Positions 26,507 through 35,085 of a DNA stretch of 36,806 nt are shown piece after piece. The first letter of the stretch is position 1. Every line of letters starts with the position of its first letter. The stretch is taken from the NCBI GenBank assembly GCA_004293285.1, contig RDYF01000030.1:1-36806 (forward strand), read 5' to 3'. The notes beneath the pieces were generated by a model, which was given only the letters and a program-made list of their open reading frames with translations, was not told the DNA's origin and ran no database searches. The position numbers were made by a program, and so were the translations under genes. The DNA is from Verrucomicrobiota bacterium (GTDB lineage Bacteria > Verrucomicrobiota > Verrucomicrobiia > Verrucomicrobiales > Akkermansiaceae).

Positions 26507-27070
26507 ATGGCCAGTACACCCGTCATCAACCTCCGCAAAGGACACGCCGTCCGCCACAACAACGAAGTTTGTATCGTCATCAGTCACGAACTGAAGACTC
26601 CTCCGCGCATGGCTTCTTACGTGCAGATGTCGGTCCGCAGTGTCAATACACAGAAAGTTTTCAACCTTCGCCTGACTTCGAACGACTCGATGGATAGCGT
26701 GTTGCTGGAGCGCATTCCTCACGAATACTCTTACAAGGATTCGGGCGGTTACCATTTCCTCAACAACGACACCTATGAGGATGTGGTGGTTCACGAGGAC
26801 CTGATCGCTCCGGTGAAATTCTATCTGATCGAAGGTCAGTCGTATACTCTGCTCTTTACCGACTCCAATGTCGCTGCCGTGGAACTCCCCCCTTCGATGG
26901 TTATGACCGTCGCGGAATCTCCAGAAGGTGTCAAAGGCGACTCGGCGAACAACGTTTACAAAGCCGCCATCATGGAAACGGGTCTTTCGATGCAAGTGCC
27001 TCTTTTCATCAATCCCGGCGAAAAGCTGATTGTGAAAACAGAAGACGGCAGCTACCTTGGTCGCGCTTGA
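26507..27070 (+). CDS. efp: Translation elongation factor P
   Basis: 187 aa from the ATG at 26507; the frame is open further upstream, but the extra residues match nothing and reach into the CorA-like start. EF-P binds between the P and E sites and rescues ribosomes stalled on polyproline. Three beta-barrel domains are visible: the KOW-like N-domain (VINLRKGHAVRHNNEVCIV), the OB domain (YHFLNNDTYEDVVV...VKFYLIEGQSYTLLF), and the C-terminal OB (PEGVKGDSANNVYKAAIMETG...VPLFINPGEKLIVKTEDG). The loop that in E. coli carries beta-lysylated Lys34 reads LKTPPRMAS here, with Arg at residue 34. No modification enzyme gene (epmA/B, earP or similar) is in the window. The gene is followed by a clear terminator, so it is probably a single-gene unit. 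Confidence 0.95.
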   Translation: MASTPVINLRKGHAVRHNNEVCIVISHELKTPPRMASYVQMSVRSVNTQKVFNLRLTSNDSMDSVLLERIPHEYSYKDSGGYHFLNNDTYEDVVVHEDLIAPVKFYLIEGQSYTLLFTDSNVAAVELPPSMVMTVAESPEGVKGDSANNVYKAAIMETGLSMQVPLFINPGEKLIVKTEDGSYLGRA

Positions 27071-27091
27071 TTCGTTGACTCTTTCAAGAAC

Positions 27092-27126
27092 AACGCGATG
27101 GTGGATGACTACTGTCGCGTTTTTTT
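27092..27126 (+). terminator. Rho-independent terminator after efp
   Basis: AACGCGA (27092-27098) pairs perfectly with TCGCGTT (27115-27121) and the T-run continues to 27126. The loop is 16 bases with weak inner pairing. Confidence 0.82.
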
Positions 27127-27164
27127 GTCTTAAAATCGATTTTTTCTGCTAGATTTTTCCCACC

Positions 27165-28442
27165 ATGCACCCCGAACCTGTTGCAGATCGAGAAGGGATT
27201 GTTCCACCATGGCGCGAAGCGATGTGGTTTTGGATCAAGTTGGGCTGCATCAGCTTTGGTGGTCCAGCCGGGCAAATCGCCATCATGCACAAGGAACTGG
27301 TGCAGCAAAAACGCTGGATTAGTGAGTCACAGTTCACTCACGCTCTGAATTTTTGCATGATTCTACCCGGACCCGAAGCGCAACAATTGGCCACCTATCT
27401 GGGCTGGCGCATGCATGGCGCACGCGGTGGCATTTTTGCCGGTATCTGGTTCATCTTGCCTTCGGCCCTATTGTTGTTGGGACTGAGCTGGTTGGCGATG
27501 ATCGGCGCACACTGGACTTGGCTGCAAAGCCTGTTCCTCGGATTGCAAGCCGCAGTCATCGCATTGATTGCCGAAGCTCTGATGCGTATGGGAAAAAAGG
27601 TCTGGAGCTTGCCATCGTTGAAATGGATCGCACCACTCAGTTGGATTCTGATGCAGTGGGTTCATGTCTCGTTCATCGCCATCGTCATCATGGCCGCGTT
27701 GATCGGATTTTGGCATTCACGCCATGCCAGCACGACGTCTGAGGAGTCGACTGCTGCATCTACGGATCGAACTCCGACCTTTCCCATCAAGCGCTTGCTG
27801 CGCGTGGCTGGGATAGGGCTGAGCTTGTGGCTGCTGCCCATGGCGGGTCTTTGCTACCAATTCGGCGTGACCAGTTTGTTCGCCAAAATGGGTCTCTTTT
27901 TCACCAAAGCAGCTTGGGTGACCTTCGGCGGAGCCTATGCCGTGCTGCCTTATGTCGCCCAACAAGCGGTGGATCACTATCAGTGGCTGAGTCATGAGCA
28001 TATGATGACCGGTCTTGCGCTCGCAGAAACCACCCCAGGACCTCTCATCATGGTGCTGCAATTTGTCGGATTTGTCGCGGCATGGCACCATCACAGCGAC
28101 CTTACTCCCCTCGTCTCTGCTTGCCTCGGCGCGGCGGTGACCACCTGGTTTACGTTTTTGCCCAGCTTTCTGATGATCTTTGCCACCGCACCTTATCTGG
28201 AACGATGGACCCAAAAACCTCGACTCCGAGGCGTAATGCAAGCCATCTCGGCCGCTGTCATGGGAGTAATGGCGCAGCTTTTTTGGGTCTTACTGCAGCA
28301 TAGCTGGCTCGGTGCCAAACAGACTCCCCAGTGGACTTGGATTGGGGTGAGCTTGTTGGCCTTTTGGCTGCTCAAAAAAACCCGCCTTGGCGCCGTTTCG
28401 GTGATCCTCCTCAGTGCCTTAGCGGGTTATCTGTTGGGCTAG
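27165..28442 (+). CDS. chrA: Chromate transporter (two-domain, CHR family)
   Basis: 425 aa inner-membrane protein. The long-chain CHR proteins export chromate (proton-coupled or chemiosmotic) in characterised cases. The two homologous halves are both visible. The first has IKLGCISFGGPAGQIAIMH (about 25-43) and LPGPEAQQLATYLG. The second has TKAAWVTFGGAYAVLPYV (about 245-262) and ETTPGPLIMVLQFVGF. About ten membrane segments are predicted, with a polar linker near 186-210. It stands alone between the efp terminator and the convergent frr gene; no chrB or other metal gene is near. Natural substrate could be chromate or another oxyanion. Confidence 0.92.
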   Translation: MHPEPVADREGIVPPWREAMWFWIKLGCISFGGPAGQIAIMHKELVQQKRWISESQFTHALNFCMILPGPEAQQLATYLGWRMHGARGGIFAGIWFILPSALLLLGLSWLAMIGAHWTWLQSLFLGLQAAVIALIAEALMRMGKKVWSLPSLKWIAPLSWILMQWVHVSFIAIVIMAALIGFWHSRHASTTSEESTAASTDRTPTFPIKRLLRVAGIGLSLWLLPMAGLCYQFGVTSLFAKMGLFFTKAAWVTFGGAYAVLPYVAQQAVDHYQWLSHEHMMTGLALAETTPGPLIMVLQFVGFVAAWHHHSDLTPLVSACLGAAVTTWFTFLPSFLMIFATAPYLERWTQKPRLRGVMQAISAAVMGVMAQLFWVLLQHSWLGAKQTPQWTWIGVSLLAFWLLKKTRLGAVSVILLSALAGYLLG

Positions 28443-28463
28443 TCGCCCCATGGCGCTACCAAC

Positions 28464-29030
28464 TCAGATCTTCATGATTTCTTTTTCCTTCACCGCAACG
28501 TGGAGGTCGACTTCTTTGACGAACTTGTCGGTAAGCTTCTGCACATCGTCTTCAAACACTTTTTGACCGTCTTCTGTCAAAATGTTGGCGGCCTTCATTT
28601 TTTTCGCGGCATCCATGCCTTCTTTGCGTACCTGTCGCACACTGACCTTAGCCTCCTCACCCATCTGCTTGACGAGCTTCGCCATTTCACGACGTCGCTC
28701 CTCGGAAAGCTCGGGCACCGGCACGCGGATCGAACGATCGGCTGCTGCGGGATTGAGCCCAAGCTTGCTTTCGCGAATGCCTCGCTCGATGTCTTGCGTG
28801 GTCGAGGGATCGAAAGGCTGCACCATCAACATGCGCGGCTCGGGGGTCGTAACCACGGCCACGGTTTTCAATTTCATCACCGAGTCGTAGGCGCGGACGT
28901 AGATGTCGAGATTTTCAATCAACGCCGGCGAGGCCTTGCCTGTGCGCACGCTGCTGAATTCTTGCAAGAGGTGCTCAAGCGCCTTTTGCATGTCCATTTC
29001 CACTTCCAACAATGATTCTTCTGGATCCAT
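28464..29030 (-). CDS. frr: Ribosome recycling factor
   Basis: 188 aa, the standard length. With EF-G it splits post-termination ribosomes. It has the tRNA-shaped fold: long helix 1 (ALEHLLQEFSSVRTGKASPALIENL, about 17-41), a central beta domain (TTPEPRMLMVQPFD), RVPVPELSEERRREMAKLVKQMGEEAKVSVRQVRKE in the second helical segment, and a C-terminal helix ending KEKEIMKI. It starts 20 bases after pyrH on the same strand, the usual pyrH-frr pairing in bacteria. Confidence 0.97.
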   Translation of the reverse strand: MDPEESLLEVEMDMQKALEHLLQEFSSVRTGKASPALIENLDIYVRAYDSVMKLKTVAVVTTPEPRMLMVQPFDPSTTQDIERGIRESKLGLNPAAADRSIRVPVPELSEERRREMAKLVKQMGEEAKVSVRQVRKEGMDAAKKMKAANILTEDGQKVFEDDVQKLTDKFVKEVDLHVAVKEKEIMKI

Positions 29031-29050
29031 AAATGATAGGTTTGAGAGAT

Positions 29051-29785
29051 TTAGCGCACGATGGTTCCCACATCTTCGCCAAGCAAAGCTTGGGTGATGT
29101 TGCCGGGTTTTTCCAGATCAAAGACGATGATGGGAATCGAATTGTCCATGCATAAGCTGAACGCCGTGGTGTCCATCACTCTGAGCTGGGAAGAAATGCA
29201 CTCCTGGAAGGAAACTTCATCGTAGCGCTTGGCGGTAGGGTTTTTCTTGGGATCGCTGTCGTAAACGCCATCCACCATGGTCGCTTTGAAAATCACATCG
29301 GCCCCCATTTCGCTCGCCCGCAAGGCGGCAGTGGTGTCGGTGGAGAAGAAGGGACTACCCGTGCCCGCCGCAAAAATCACCACAGTGCCCTCGGACAAGA
29401 ATTTCTCGGCCCGACGACGAATGAAGGTTTCGGCGACGTTTTGCATCTCGATGGCCGACATCACGACGCAGGGAACCTCGACCTCTTCCAAGGCGCTTTG
29501 CAAGGCCAGCGCATTCATCACCGTGGCCAACATGCCCACATAATCGGCCGTCGCGCGATCCATGCCACGGGCACTCGCCGAAGCACCGCGCCAGAAATTT
29601 CCGCCACCGACCACCACACCGAGCTGCAAGCCGCTCTTCAACGCTTCCGAAATTTCACTGGCAATGCGACCGACAATTTCGGGAGAAATGTTATCCCGAC
29701 TCCCCACCTCTCGCAAAGCTTCTCCACTCAGTTTAAGGACGGCACGACGGAAATTACGCGGATCATTCAAAGGTGTTTGGCTCAT
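29051..29785 (-). CDS. pyrH: UMP kinase
   Basis: 244 aa from the ATG at 29785; an in-frame TTG at 29809 is less likely. Phosphorylates UMP to UDP in pyrimidine synthesis; hexameric and usually activated by GTP. The family blocks are RRAVLKLSGEAL (about 11-22), GVVVGGGNFWRG, MDRATADYVGMLATVMNALALQ, AAGTGSPFFSTDTTAALRA, the ADVIFKATMVDGVYDSDPK segment, and DNSIPIIVFDLEKPGNI near the C-terminus. rpsB and tsf, often upstream of pyrH, are absent; a penicillin-binding protein gene diverges instead. Confidence 0.97.
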   Translation of the reverse strand: MSQTPLNDPRNFRRAVLKLSGEALREVGSRDNISPEIVGRIASEISEALKSGLQLGVVVGGGNFWRGASASARGMDRATADYVGMLATVMNALALQSALEEVEVPCVVMSAIEMQNVAETFIRRRAEKFLSEGTVVIFAAGTGSPFFSTDTTAALRASEMGADVIFKATMVDGVYDSDPKKNPTAKRYDEVSFQECISSQLRVMDTTAFSLCMDNSIPIIVFDLEKPGNITQALLGEDVGTIVR

Positions 29786-29811
29786 GGGAAAGTAGGTTGA
29801 CAGACTCAATC

Positions 29812-29838
29812 AGAAATTTCTCGTTCTGGCAATTGCCA
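29812..29838. promoter_or_regulatory. Two palindromes between pyrH and the penicillin-binding protein gene
   Basis: AGAAATTTCT (29812-29821) and TGGCAATTGCCA (29827-29838) are perfect 10- and 12-base palindromes, 5 bases apart, about 30-50 bases before the pyrH start. The rest of the 230-base divergent region (29786-30015) shows no gene. A binding site for a regulator of pyrH-frr is possible. Confidence 0.3.
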
Positions 29839-30015
29839 AGATGGGATGACAAAAAAAATCACAGATCCGCCAGCAAAGTCTCCCCATGCACGACTTCTCT
29901 CGATGCTTGCCATCGCGCCATCTCGGGAATCAGGCTCGCTTCATTAGCCCACAAAATTTTCCGAAAAATCAGTCTCGAAATTCATCGCAACGGTGATTAT
30001 CATCCGCCCACCATC

Positions 30016-32364
30016 ATGGCAGGCAAGAAATCTGACTCATCTCAAAATCGCAGACGATCGACTGCCCCAGCAGACAAGCCACCTATGCTCGTCTCGCTCT
30101 TGCTGTTCTGGCCTTTTCATCTGTTTCATCATGCGATCCGTCAACGCTCGACTTTTGCTCGCTTTTTGCTGCGATTGATCGGCGATCCCGCGATCGCTCT
30201 GCTGTATCTCTTGCTCATTTTTTCGGTCATCTACGGCCTTCGTTCGAAGCAATACAACCTCGCCGCGATTCATGAAATGCCGGAACGCTCGCTCATTCTC
30301 GACCGTCGAGGCGTGGAAATGGCGCGCATCCATGGCGAAATCCGCGACATCATTACGCTAGATCAAGTCGCGCCGACCTTTCGCATGGCCATCATTGCGC
30401 GCGAAGATGAACGATTTTACCGCCACGGAGCGATGGATCCCATCGGCATCGTGCGCGCGGCTCTGAAAAATTTGCAGGGAAAACGCGAGGGCGCATCGAC
30501 CATTACCCAGCAACTGGCTTCGGATGTTTTTAAGCTCAAAAAATACGGTGTGAAGCAGTCGTTCTGGCAGTTGCTAGATCGCAAACTTCTCGAAATCGCC
30601 ATCGCTTTCCGCATTGAATCATTCCTGGGCTCGAAAGATAAAGTTCTCGAAGCCTACCTCAATTCCATCAACTGGGGTCGCTCGATCCGCGGCATCCAAG
30701 AAGCCTCGCGCATTTATTTTGAAAAAAATGCCTCGGAACTGGATCTCTCGGAATCCGCCATGCTCGCAGGCATCGTGCGCGGGCCCGATGCGTTCAATCC
30801 CTTCCACAACATGGACGCAGCCATTCGTGAGCGAAATTCCACGCTGGAGCGCATGGTCGATGCCGAGTTCATCACACGCCAGCAGGCCGATGAAGCCAAG
30901 GCGCAGTCGCTCGACATCCGCCCGAGCAATCGTCGAAAAAAACGCGAGTCTTATGCCATCGATGCCGTGCGGCGCGACTTGGAAATCATTTTGGAAAAGG
31001 AGAACATCGAACTGGGTGGTCTGATCATCACCACTACGCTCGATCACCTGATTCAGAGCAAAGCGGAAGAGTCGGTCGATCAACAATTGACGAAAGTGGA
31101 AAAAAATCGCGGTTTTCCGCATCAGACGCGCGCCCAATGGCAGGCGATCCCCGAGGGAAAAAAGACTCCCACCGCCTACATCCAAGGTGCTGCTGTGGTG
31201 ATTGAAAATCACACGGGCGCAGTGCTCGCATTGGTGGGTGGCCGCTCTGCGGATGAATCGAAATTCAATCGTGCGATCCAGGCGAAGCGTCAGATTGGCT
31301 CGGTCTTTAAGCCTTTTGTCTACCTCGCAGCCTTCGATAAAGGCCTACGGCCCGACACCATGATTTCTGATAGCTTCATCAGCTCAGGCGAAATCAAAGG
31401 CGCACCTCGGGGTTGGCATCCGAAAAATTCCGACGGCAAGTATGGCGGCAGTTTTCCCGCTTCTTACGGCCTCATTCGCTCGCGCAATACGATGTCGGTC
31501 CGCATCGGCAATTACGCGGGCATGGACAAGGTGGCCCATGTTTGCGAACAAGCTTTCAACATCAAATTGCCGCCCACGCCCTCTTCGTTTCTCGGTTCGT
31601 GGGAAGCTACGCCGTTTGAAGTGGCATCGGCTTACTCGATGCTCCCCAACGGTGGCACTCGCTATCGACCATTTTTGATCTCTTCCATCCGCAAGCGCAA
31701 TGGCGAGGTCGTTTACGAAACTCCACCCCTCCCCTACCAAGCAGCTTCTTCGGGATCGGCGTATGCAGTTTCGAAAATCCTTCAACAGGTCACCACCTCG
31801 GGCACCGCCGCGGCGGTAAAACGACTCGGTTTCGATGGCCCTTGCGCGGGCAAAACAGGCACCACGAATCAGTTCAAAGATGCTTGGTTTGCCGGCTACA
31901 CCAGTTCTCTGACTTGTGCCGTGTGGTGTGGCATGGACGAACCCAAGCGCACGATCTACGGCGGCTATGGCGCCACACTCGCTCTGCCCATCTGGGTCGA
32001 CATCATGAAAACCGCCGAACGCTTGGGCTACAAATCCAATCCATTTCGCGAGGTGAAAGTCGACTCCGATACCGTCGCCTGCAACCTTTGCAAAATCTCG
32101 GGCAAACGCGCCACGGAAGGCTGCTACGCGGCTGGCACGGCCTATCTCGATCAAGTTTCCGCCGATATCGCCCCGGCTGCCAATGACCTTTGTCCCATCC
32201 ATCCCATGCGCGCTGTTGCGATCGAAGAAGACTCTCCTGCGTCAGAAGCCCCGATCGAACCGATCCGCGCCATTCCGGTGGAAGACGATGCCGTCGTTCC
32301 TCAGCGCGCGATTCCTCTCGAAGAACCGACCTCTCCCATGCGTGCGATTCCGATTGAGGAATAG
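30016..32364 (+). CDS. Class A penicillin-binding protein (transglycosylase/transpeptidase)
   Basis: 782 aa from the ATG at 30016; the frame is open further upstream but would run into pyrH. Bifunctional peptidoglycan synthase, anchored in the inner membrane by a helix at about 55-75. The GT51 motifs are E130-D131 in EDERFYRHG and GASTITQQL at 159-167. The transpeptidase active site is S429-V-F-K432 in QIGSVFKPF, S489-R-N491 and K613-T-G-T616. The C-terminus carries Cys near 689, 692, 704 and 726, then four copies of PxRA(I/V)xxE(E/D) at 730, 749, 762 and 774, the last one ending the protein. It looks nearest to the PBP1A/1C group, and the subclass is not certain. recN follows 62 bases later. 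Confidence 0.94.
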   Translation: MAGKKSDSSQNRRRSTAPADKPPMLVSLLLFWPFHLFHHAIRQRSTFARFLLRLIGDPAIALLYLLLIFSVIYGLRSKQYNLAAIHEMPERSLILDRRGVEMARIHGEIRDIITLDQVAPTFRMAIIAREDERFYRHGAMDPIGIVRAALKNLQGKREGASTITQQLASDVFKLKKYGVKQSFWQLLDRKLLEIAIAFRIESFLGSKDKVLEAYLNSINWGRSIRGIQEASRIYFEKNASELDLSESAMLAGIVRGPDAFNPFHNMDAAIRERNSTLERMVDAEFITRQQADEAKAQSLDIRPSNRRKKRESYAIDAVRRDLEIILEKENIELGGLIITTTLDHLIQSKAEESVDQQLTKVEKNRGFPHQTRAQWQAIPEGKKTPTAYIQGAAVVIENHTGAVLALVGGRSADESKFNRAIQAKRQIGSVFKPFVYLAAFDKGLRPDTMISDSFISSGEIKGAPRGWHPKNSDGKYGGSFPASYGLIRSRNTMSVRIGNYAGMDKVAHVCEQAFNIKLPPTPSSFLGSWEATPFEVASAYSMLPNGGTRYRPFLISSIRKRNGEVVYETPPLPYQAASSGSAYAVSKILQQVTTSGTAAAVKRLGFDGPCAGKTGTTNQFKDAWFAGYTSSLTCAVWCGMDEPKRTIYGGYGATLALPIWVDIMKTAERLGYKSNPFREVKVDSDTVACNLCKISGKRATEGCYAAGTAYLDQVSADIAPAANDLCPIHPMRAVAIEEDSPASEAPIEPIRAIPVEDDAVVPQRAIPLEEPTSPMRAIPIEE

Positions 32365-32426
32365 CTTGCTCACTATGCTATCATCGTCACGTCGATCTTT
32401 TTTACCACCATTCACCGCATCTTGCC

Positions 32427-34079
32427 ATGTTGACTCTACTGAAAATTCGCCACCTCGCTCTTGTCGATGAATTGACCTGGGAGCTCGATCGAGGACTGAT
32501 CAGTGTCACCGGAGAAACCGGTGCAGGAAAGTCCGTCATTGTCGGCGCTCTCAAGCTCGTGCTGGGCGAACGCGCTGACAAGTCGCTGATCCGCACCGGC
32601 GAGGAATCGTGCTTGGTCGAAGCTGTTTTTTCTCTCACCCAGCCCGATGAGATCCGCGCGATTTTGCAGGAAAATGCACTCGATTTTGAAATCGGCGATG
32701 ACCTCATCATCCGTCGAGTCATCGGCCAAACGTCGACCCGTCAATTTGTCAACGACTCTCCCGTCACGCTTGGCTTGCTTAAAAAACTCGGCGAGCACTT
32801 GGTCGACCTCCACGGCCCGCACGATCACCAATCGCTGCTTTCGACCGATCGACAAATGGCGATGCTCGATGCCTACGCGGGCTCGGATTTGCTGGTGCAA
32901 CAATACCGTCAACAATGGCAACTGTGGAAACAAAAATTCGCAGAATGGGAAGACCTGCGCAATGCCGAAGCGGTTTCGGGGCGTGAGATTGAGTTGCTGC
33001 GACACCAAGTCGATGAAATCAATCATGCTCAATTTCAACCCGATGAAGAAGCGGAATTGATGAACCGCTACCGTCGATCGAATGGCGCGACACGTTTGTT
33101 AGAAAACACTTCGGCAGCAATGGCTTTACTCAGCAATGAGGGCGAGGGCATACTCTCGCGACTCGGCGATTTGCAGCGCTTGATCCGCGATTTGGAAAAA
33201 CTCGATCCTTCCATCGCCGAGCGCTGCACCGGTCTGGAAACGGCGACTTTGGAACTGCAAGAGCTCGAGAGCACGCTCGCGGATTACCTTGATGAATTGG
33301 AAATCGACCCCGCCGAAGCCGCGGCTTTGGAGGAGCGTGTGAATTTGTTGGAGTCGCTCAAGCGCAAATACGGCAGCACGATTGCCGAAATTCTCGCGGC
33401 TCGCGACGAAGCGAGCGAAAGGCTGGATAACATCGAAAATCGCGGAGAAAAGCTCGCTGCCTTGCAATCGCAGATCGATGAATTGCGCGCAGCAGTCGAC
33501 AGCGCCGCGAGCAAACTCACGACCGCACGACGCAAAGCGGCACCGAAGCTCGCCAAGGAAATCGCCGCGCAACTGAAGGACCTCGGCTTTAAGCAATCGG
33601 CCTTTGAAATTTCACTCAGCTCGCTCGCCGAACCGAGTTCGCATGGCATGGAGAGCACCGATTTCCTCTTCGGACCGAACCCTGGCGAGCCTCTGCATCC
33701 GCTACGTCAGGTTGCCTCCAGCGGCGAAATCAGTCGCGTCATGCTGGCGGTGAAAAGCGCCCTAGCAGATCAAGATGCCACACCACTGATGGTGTTCGAT
33801 GAAATTGACGCGAATGTCGGCGGCGAAGTTGCGAAGGCGGTCGGACGCAAGATGGCAGTCCTGGGTGCTCGACACCAAGTCATCGCCATCACCCACTTCC
33901 CGCAAGTCGCCGCCACCGCTTCGAAGCATTTTGTCGTGGAAAAAGAAATTTCCCAAGGCCGCACTCGCTCGCGCCTTTTCCCCGTCACGGGCGAAGCACG
34001 CATTCACGAACTCGTGCGCATGCTCGGCGGCGGTGGCGACTCGGCCCGCGCGATGGCGAAGTCGCTGCTGGAAGCGTAG
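32427..34079 (+). CDS. recN: DNA repair protein RecN (SMC-like ATPase)
   Basis: 550 aa, the usual length. Acts at double-strand breaks with RecA. N-terminal head with Walker A GETGAGKS at 29-36, and an FVNDSPVTLGLLKKLGEHLVDLHGPHDHQSLL block at about 110-135 (with HGPHDHQ typical of RecN). A coiled coil spans about 160-370, with a short hinge. The C-terminal head has FLFGPNPGEP, the signature-like ASSGEISRVMLAVK, Walker B LMVFDEIDANVGG and HFPQVAATASKHF. It starts 62 bases after the penicillin-binding protein gene and is followed 17 bases later by the hydrolase gene. Confidence 0.96.
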   Translation: MLTLLKIRHLALVDELTWELDRGLISVTGETGAGKSVIVGALKLVLGERADKSLIRTGEESCLVEAVFSLTQPDEIRAILQENALDFEIGDDLIIRRVIGQTSTRQFVNDSPVTLGLLKKLGEHLVDLHGPHDHQSLLSTDRQMAMLDAYAGSDLLVQQYRQQWQLWKQKFAEWEDLRNAEAVSGREIELLRHQVDEINHAQFQPDEEAELMNRYRRSNGATRLLENTSAAMALLSNEGEGILSRLGDLQRLIRDLEKLDPSIAERCTGLETATLELQELESTLADYLDELEIDPAEAAALEERVNLLESLKRKYGSTIAEILAARDEASERLDNIENRGEKLAALQSQIDELRAAVDSAASKLTTARRKAAPKLAKEIAAQLKDLGFKQSAFEISLSSLAEPSSHGMESTDFLFGPNPGEPLHPLRQVASSGEISRVMLAVKSALADQDATPLMVFDEIDANVGGEVAKAVGRKMAVLGARHQVIAITHFPQVAATASKHFVVEKEISQGRTRSRLFPVTGEARIHELVRMLGGGGDSARAMAKSLLEA

Positions 34080-34096
34080 TCTCCTCTCTCACTCCC

Positions 34097-35077
34097 ATGA
34101 AATCATCCCACTCCCCCCGCTGGAATCAGATCGCTAAGCTCATGCTGGCGATGCCTTTCGTGACTTGTTGTCTCGCGCAGCCGCCTCAGCATCCCGGTGG
34201 ACCTGGTCGACCTCCCGGACCGGGCCAAGGTCGACCGCTGAGCACGGTCAAGCCCACCCATGCCGATCTCGCCTATGCGACAAAATCGCCTGCGCAAAAG
34301 CTCGACCTCTACCTACCGAAAAACGCGAAGGCTCCTTTTCCTGTCATCGTGATGATCCATGGCGGCGCTTTTCTGTTCGGCGACAAGGCCGATGGCATGG
34401 GCTTAGCAGGAGTCGACTCACTGCTCGAAGCAGGCTTCGCTGTGGCGAGCATCAACTACCGACTCAGCGGCGAGGCGTCCTATCCCGCTCAGATTTTCGA
34501 CGCCAAAACGGCGGTGCGATTTCTCCGTGCCCAGGCCGCGACGTATCAGCTCGACCCCACACGTTTCGGCGCATGGGGGGCATCGGCTGGCGGCAATCTT
34601 GCATCCCTCCTCGGCACCACAGGCGGGGTCGCAGAGCTCGAAGGAGCAGAACTCGGACACGCCGATCAATCGAGTCGCGTTCAGGCCGTGGTCGACTGGT
34701 TTGGCCCCATCGATTTCCTCAAAATGCAAGAACAAGCCGGTCCTGGCAGTCGCGCCGCTCACACCAATGACGCCAGCTCGCCCGAATCCCGACTGCTCGG
34801 TGCGCCGATTCAATCGATTCCCCAAAAGGTCGCGCTGACCAATCCGATCAATTTCATCACGCCGGACGACGCGCCGTTTTTGATCGAAAATGGCAGCGAC
34901 GATCGCCATATTCCGCCCATCCAAAACCAAATGCTCGCAGAGCAACTCACTCGCGTTCTTGGCAAGGAAAAGGTGATTCATCACACTCTCGAAGGCGCTG
35001 GCCACGGCGGACCGGCCTTTGAAACATCAGAGAACTTGCAGCGGGTCATCGATTTCTTCCAAAAGCACCTGCGCTGA
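34097..35077 (+). CDS. Secreted alpha/beta-hydrolase (esterase/lipase-like)
   Basis: 326 aa with a signal peptide ending about LAQ at 28, then a Pro/Gly-rich linker (PPQHPGGPGRPPGPGQG). The fold belongs to the HSL/BD-FAE group. The oxyanion motif HGGAFLFG is at 88-95, the nucleophile S163 is in GASAGG, the acid is D268 or D269 in NGSDDRHIP, and H303 in GAGHGG completes the triad. Similar enzymes act on short-chain esters or acetylated plant sugars. No carbohydrate-active gene is nearby, so the substrate is open. The CC at 24-25 does not make a standard lipobox. It converges on the zinc-ribbon gene with an 8-base gap. Confidence 0.9.
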   Translation: MKSSHSPRWNQIAKLMLAMPFVTCCLAQPPQHPGGPGRPPGPGQGRPLSTVKPTHADLAYATKSPAQKLDLYLPKNAKAPFPVIVMIHGGAFLFGDKADGMGLAGVDSLLEAGFAVASINYRLSGEASYPAQIFDAKTAVRFLRAQAATYQLDPTRFGAWGASAGGNLASLLGTTGGVAELEGAELGHADQSSRVQAVVDWFGPIDFLKMQEQAGPGSRAAHTNDASSPESRLLGAPIQSIPQKVALTNPINFITPDDAPFLIENGSDDRHIPPIQNQMLAEQLTRVLGKEKVIHHTLEGAGHGGPAFETSENLQRVIDFFQKHLR

Positions 35078-35085
35078 GCCCCTCG

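Noticed and set aside
29773..30015. Upstream start for the penicillin-binding protein
   Set aside because: It would overlap the pyrH start, and the added residues do not resemble any part of a PBP.
31384..32202. 272-codon open frame on the minus strand
   Set aside because: Antisense to the transpeptidase domain, which has all catalytic motifs in place.
32365..32426. Possible terminator before recN
   Set aside because: ATCG...CGAT followed by six Ts is present, but a 4-bp stem is too weak to claim.
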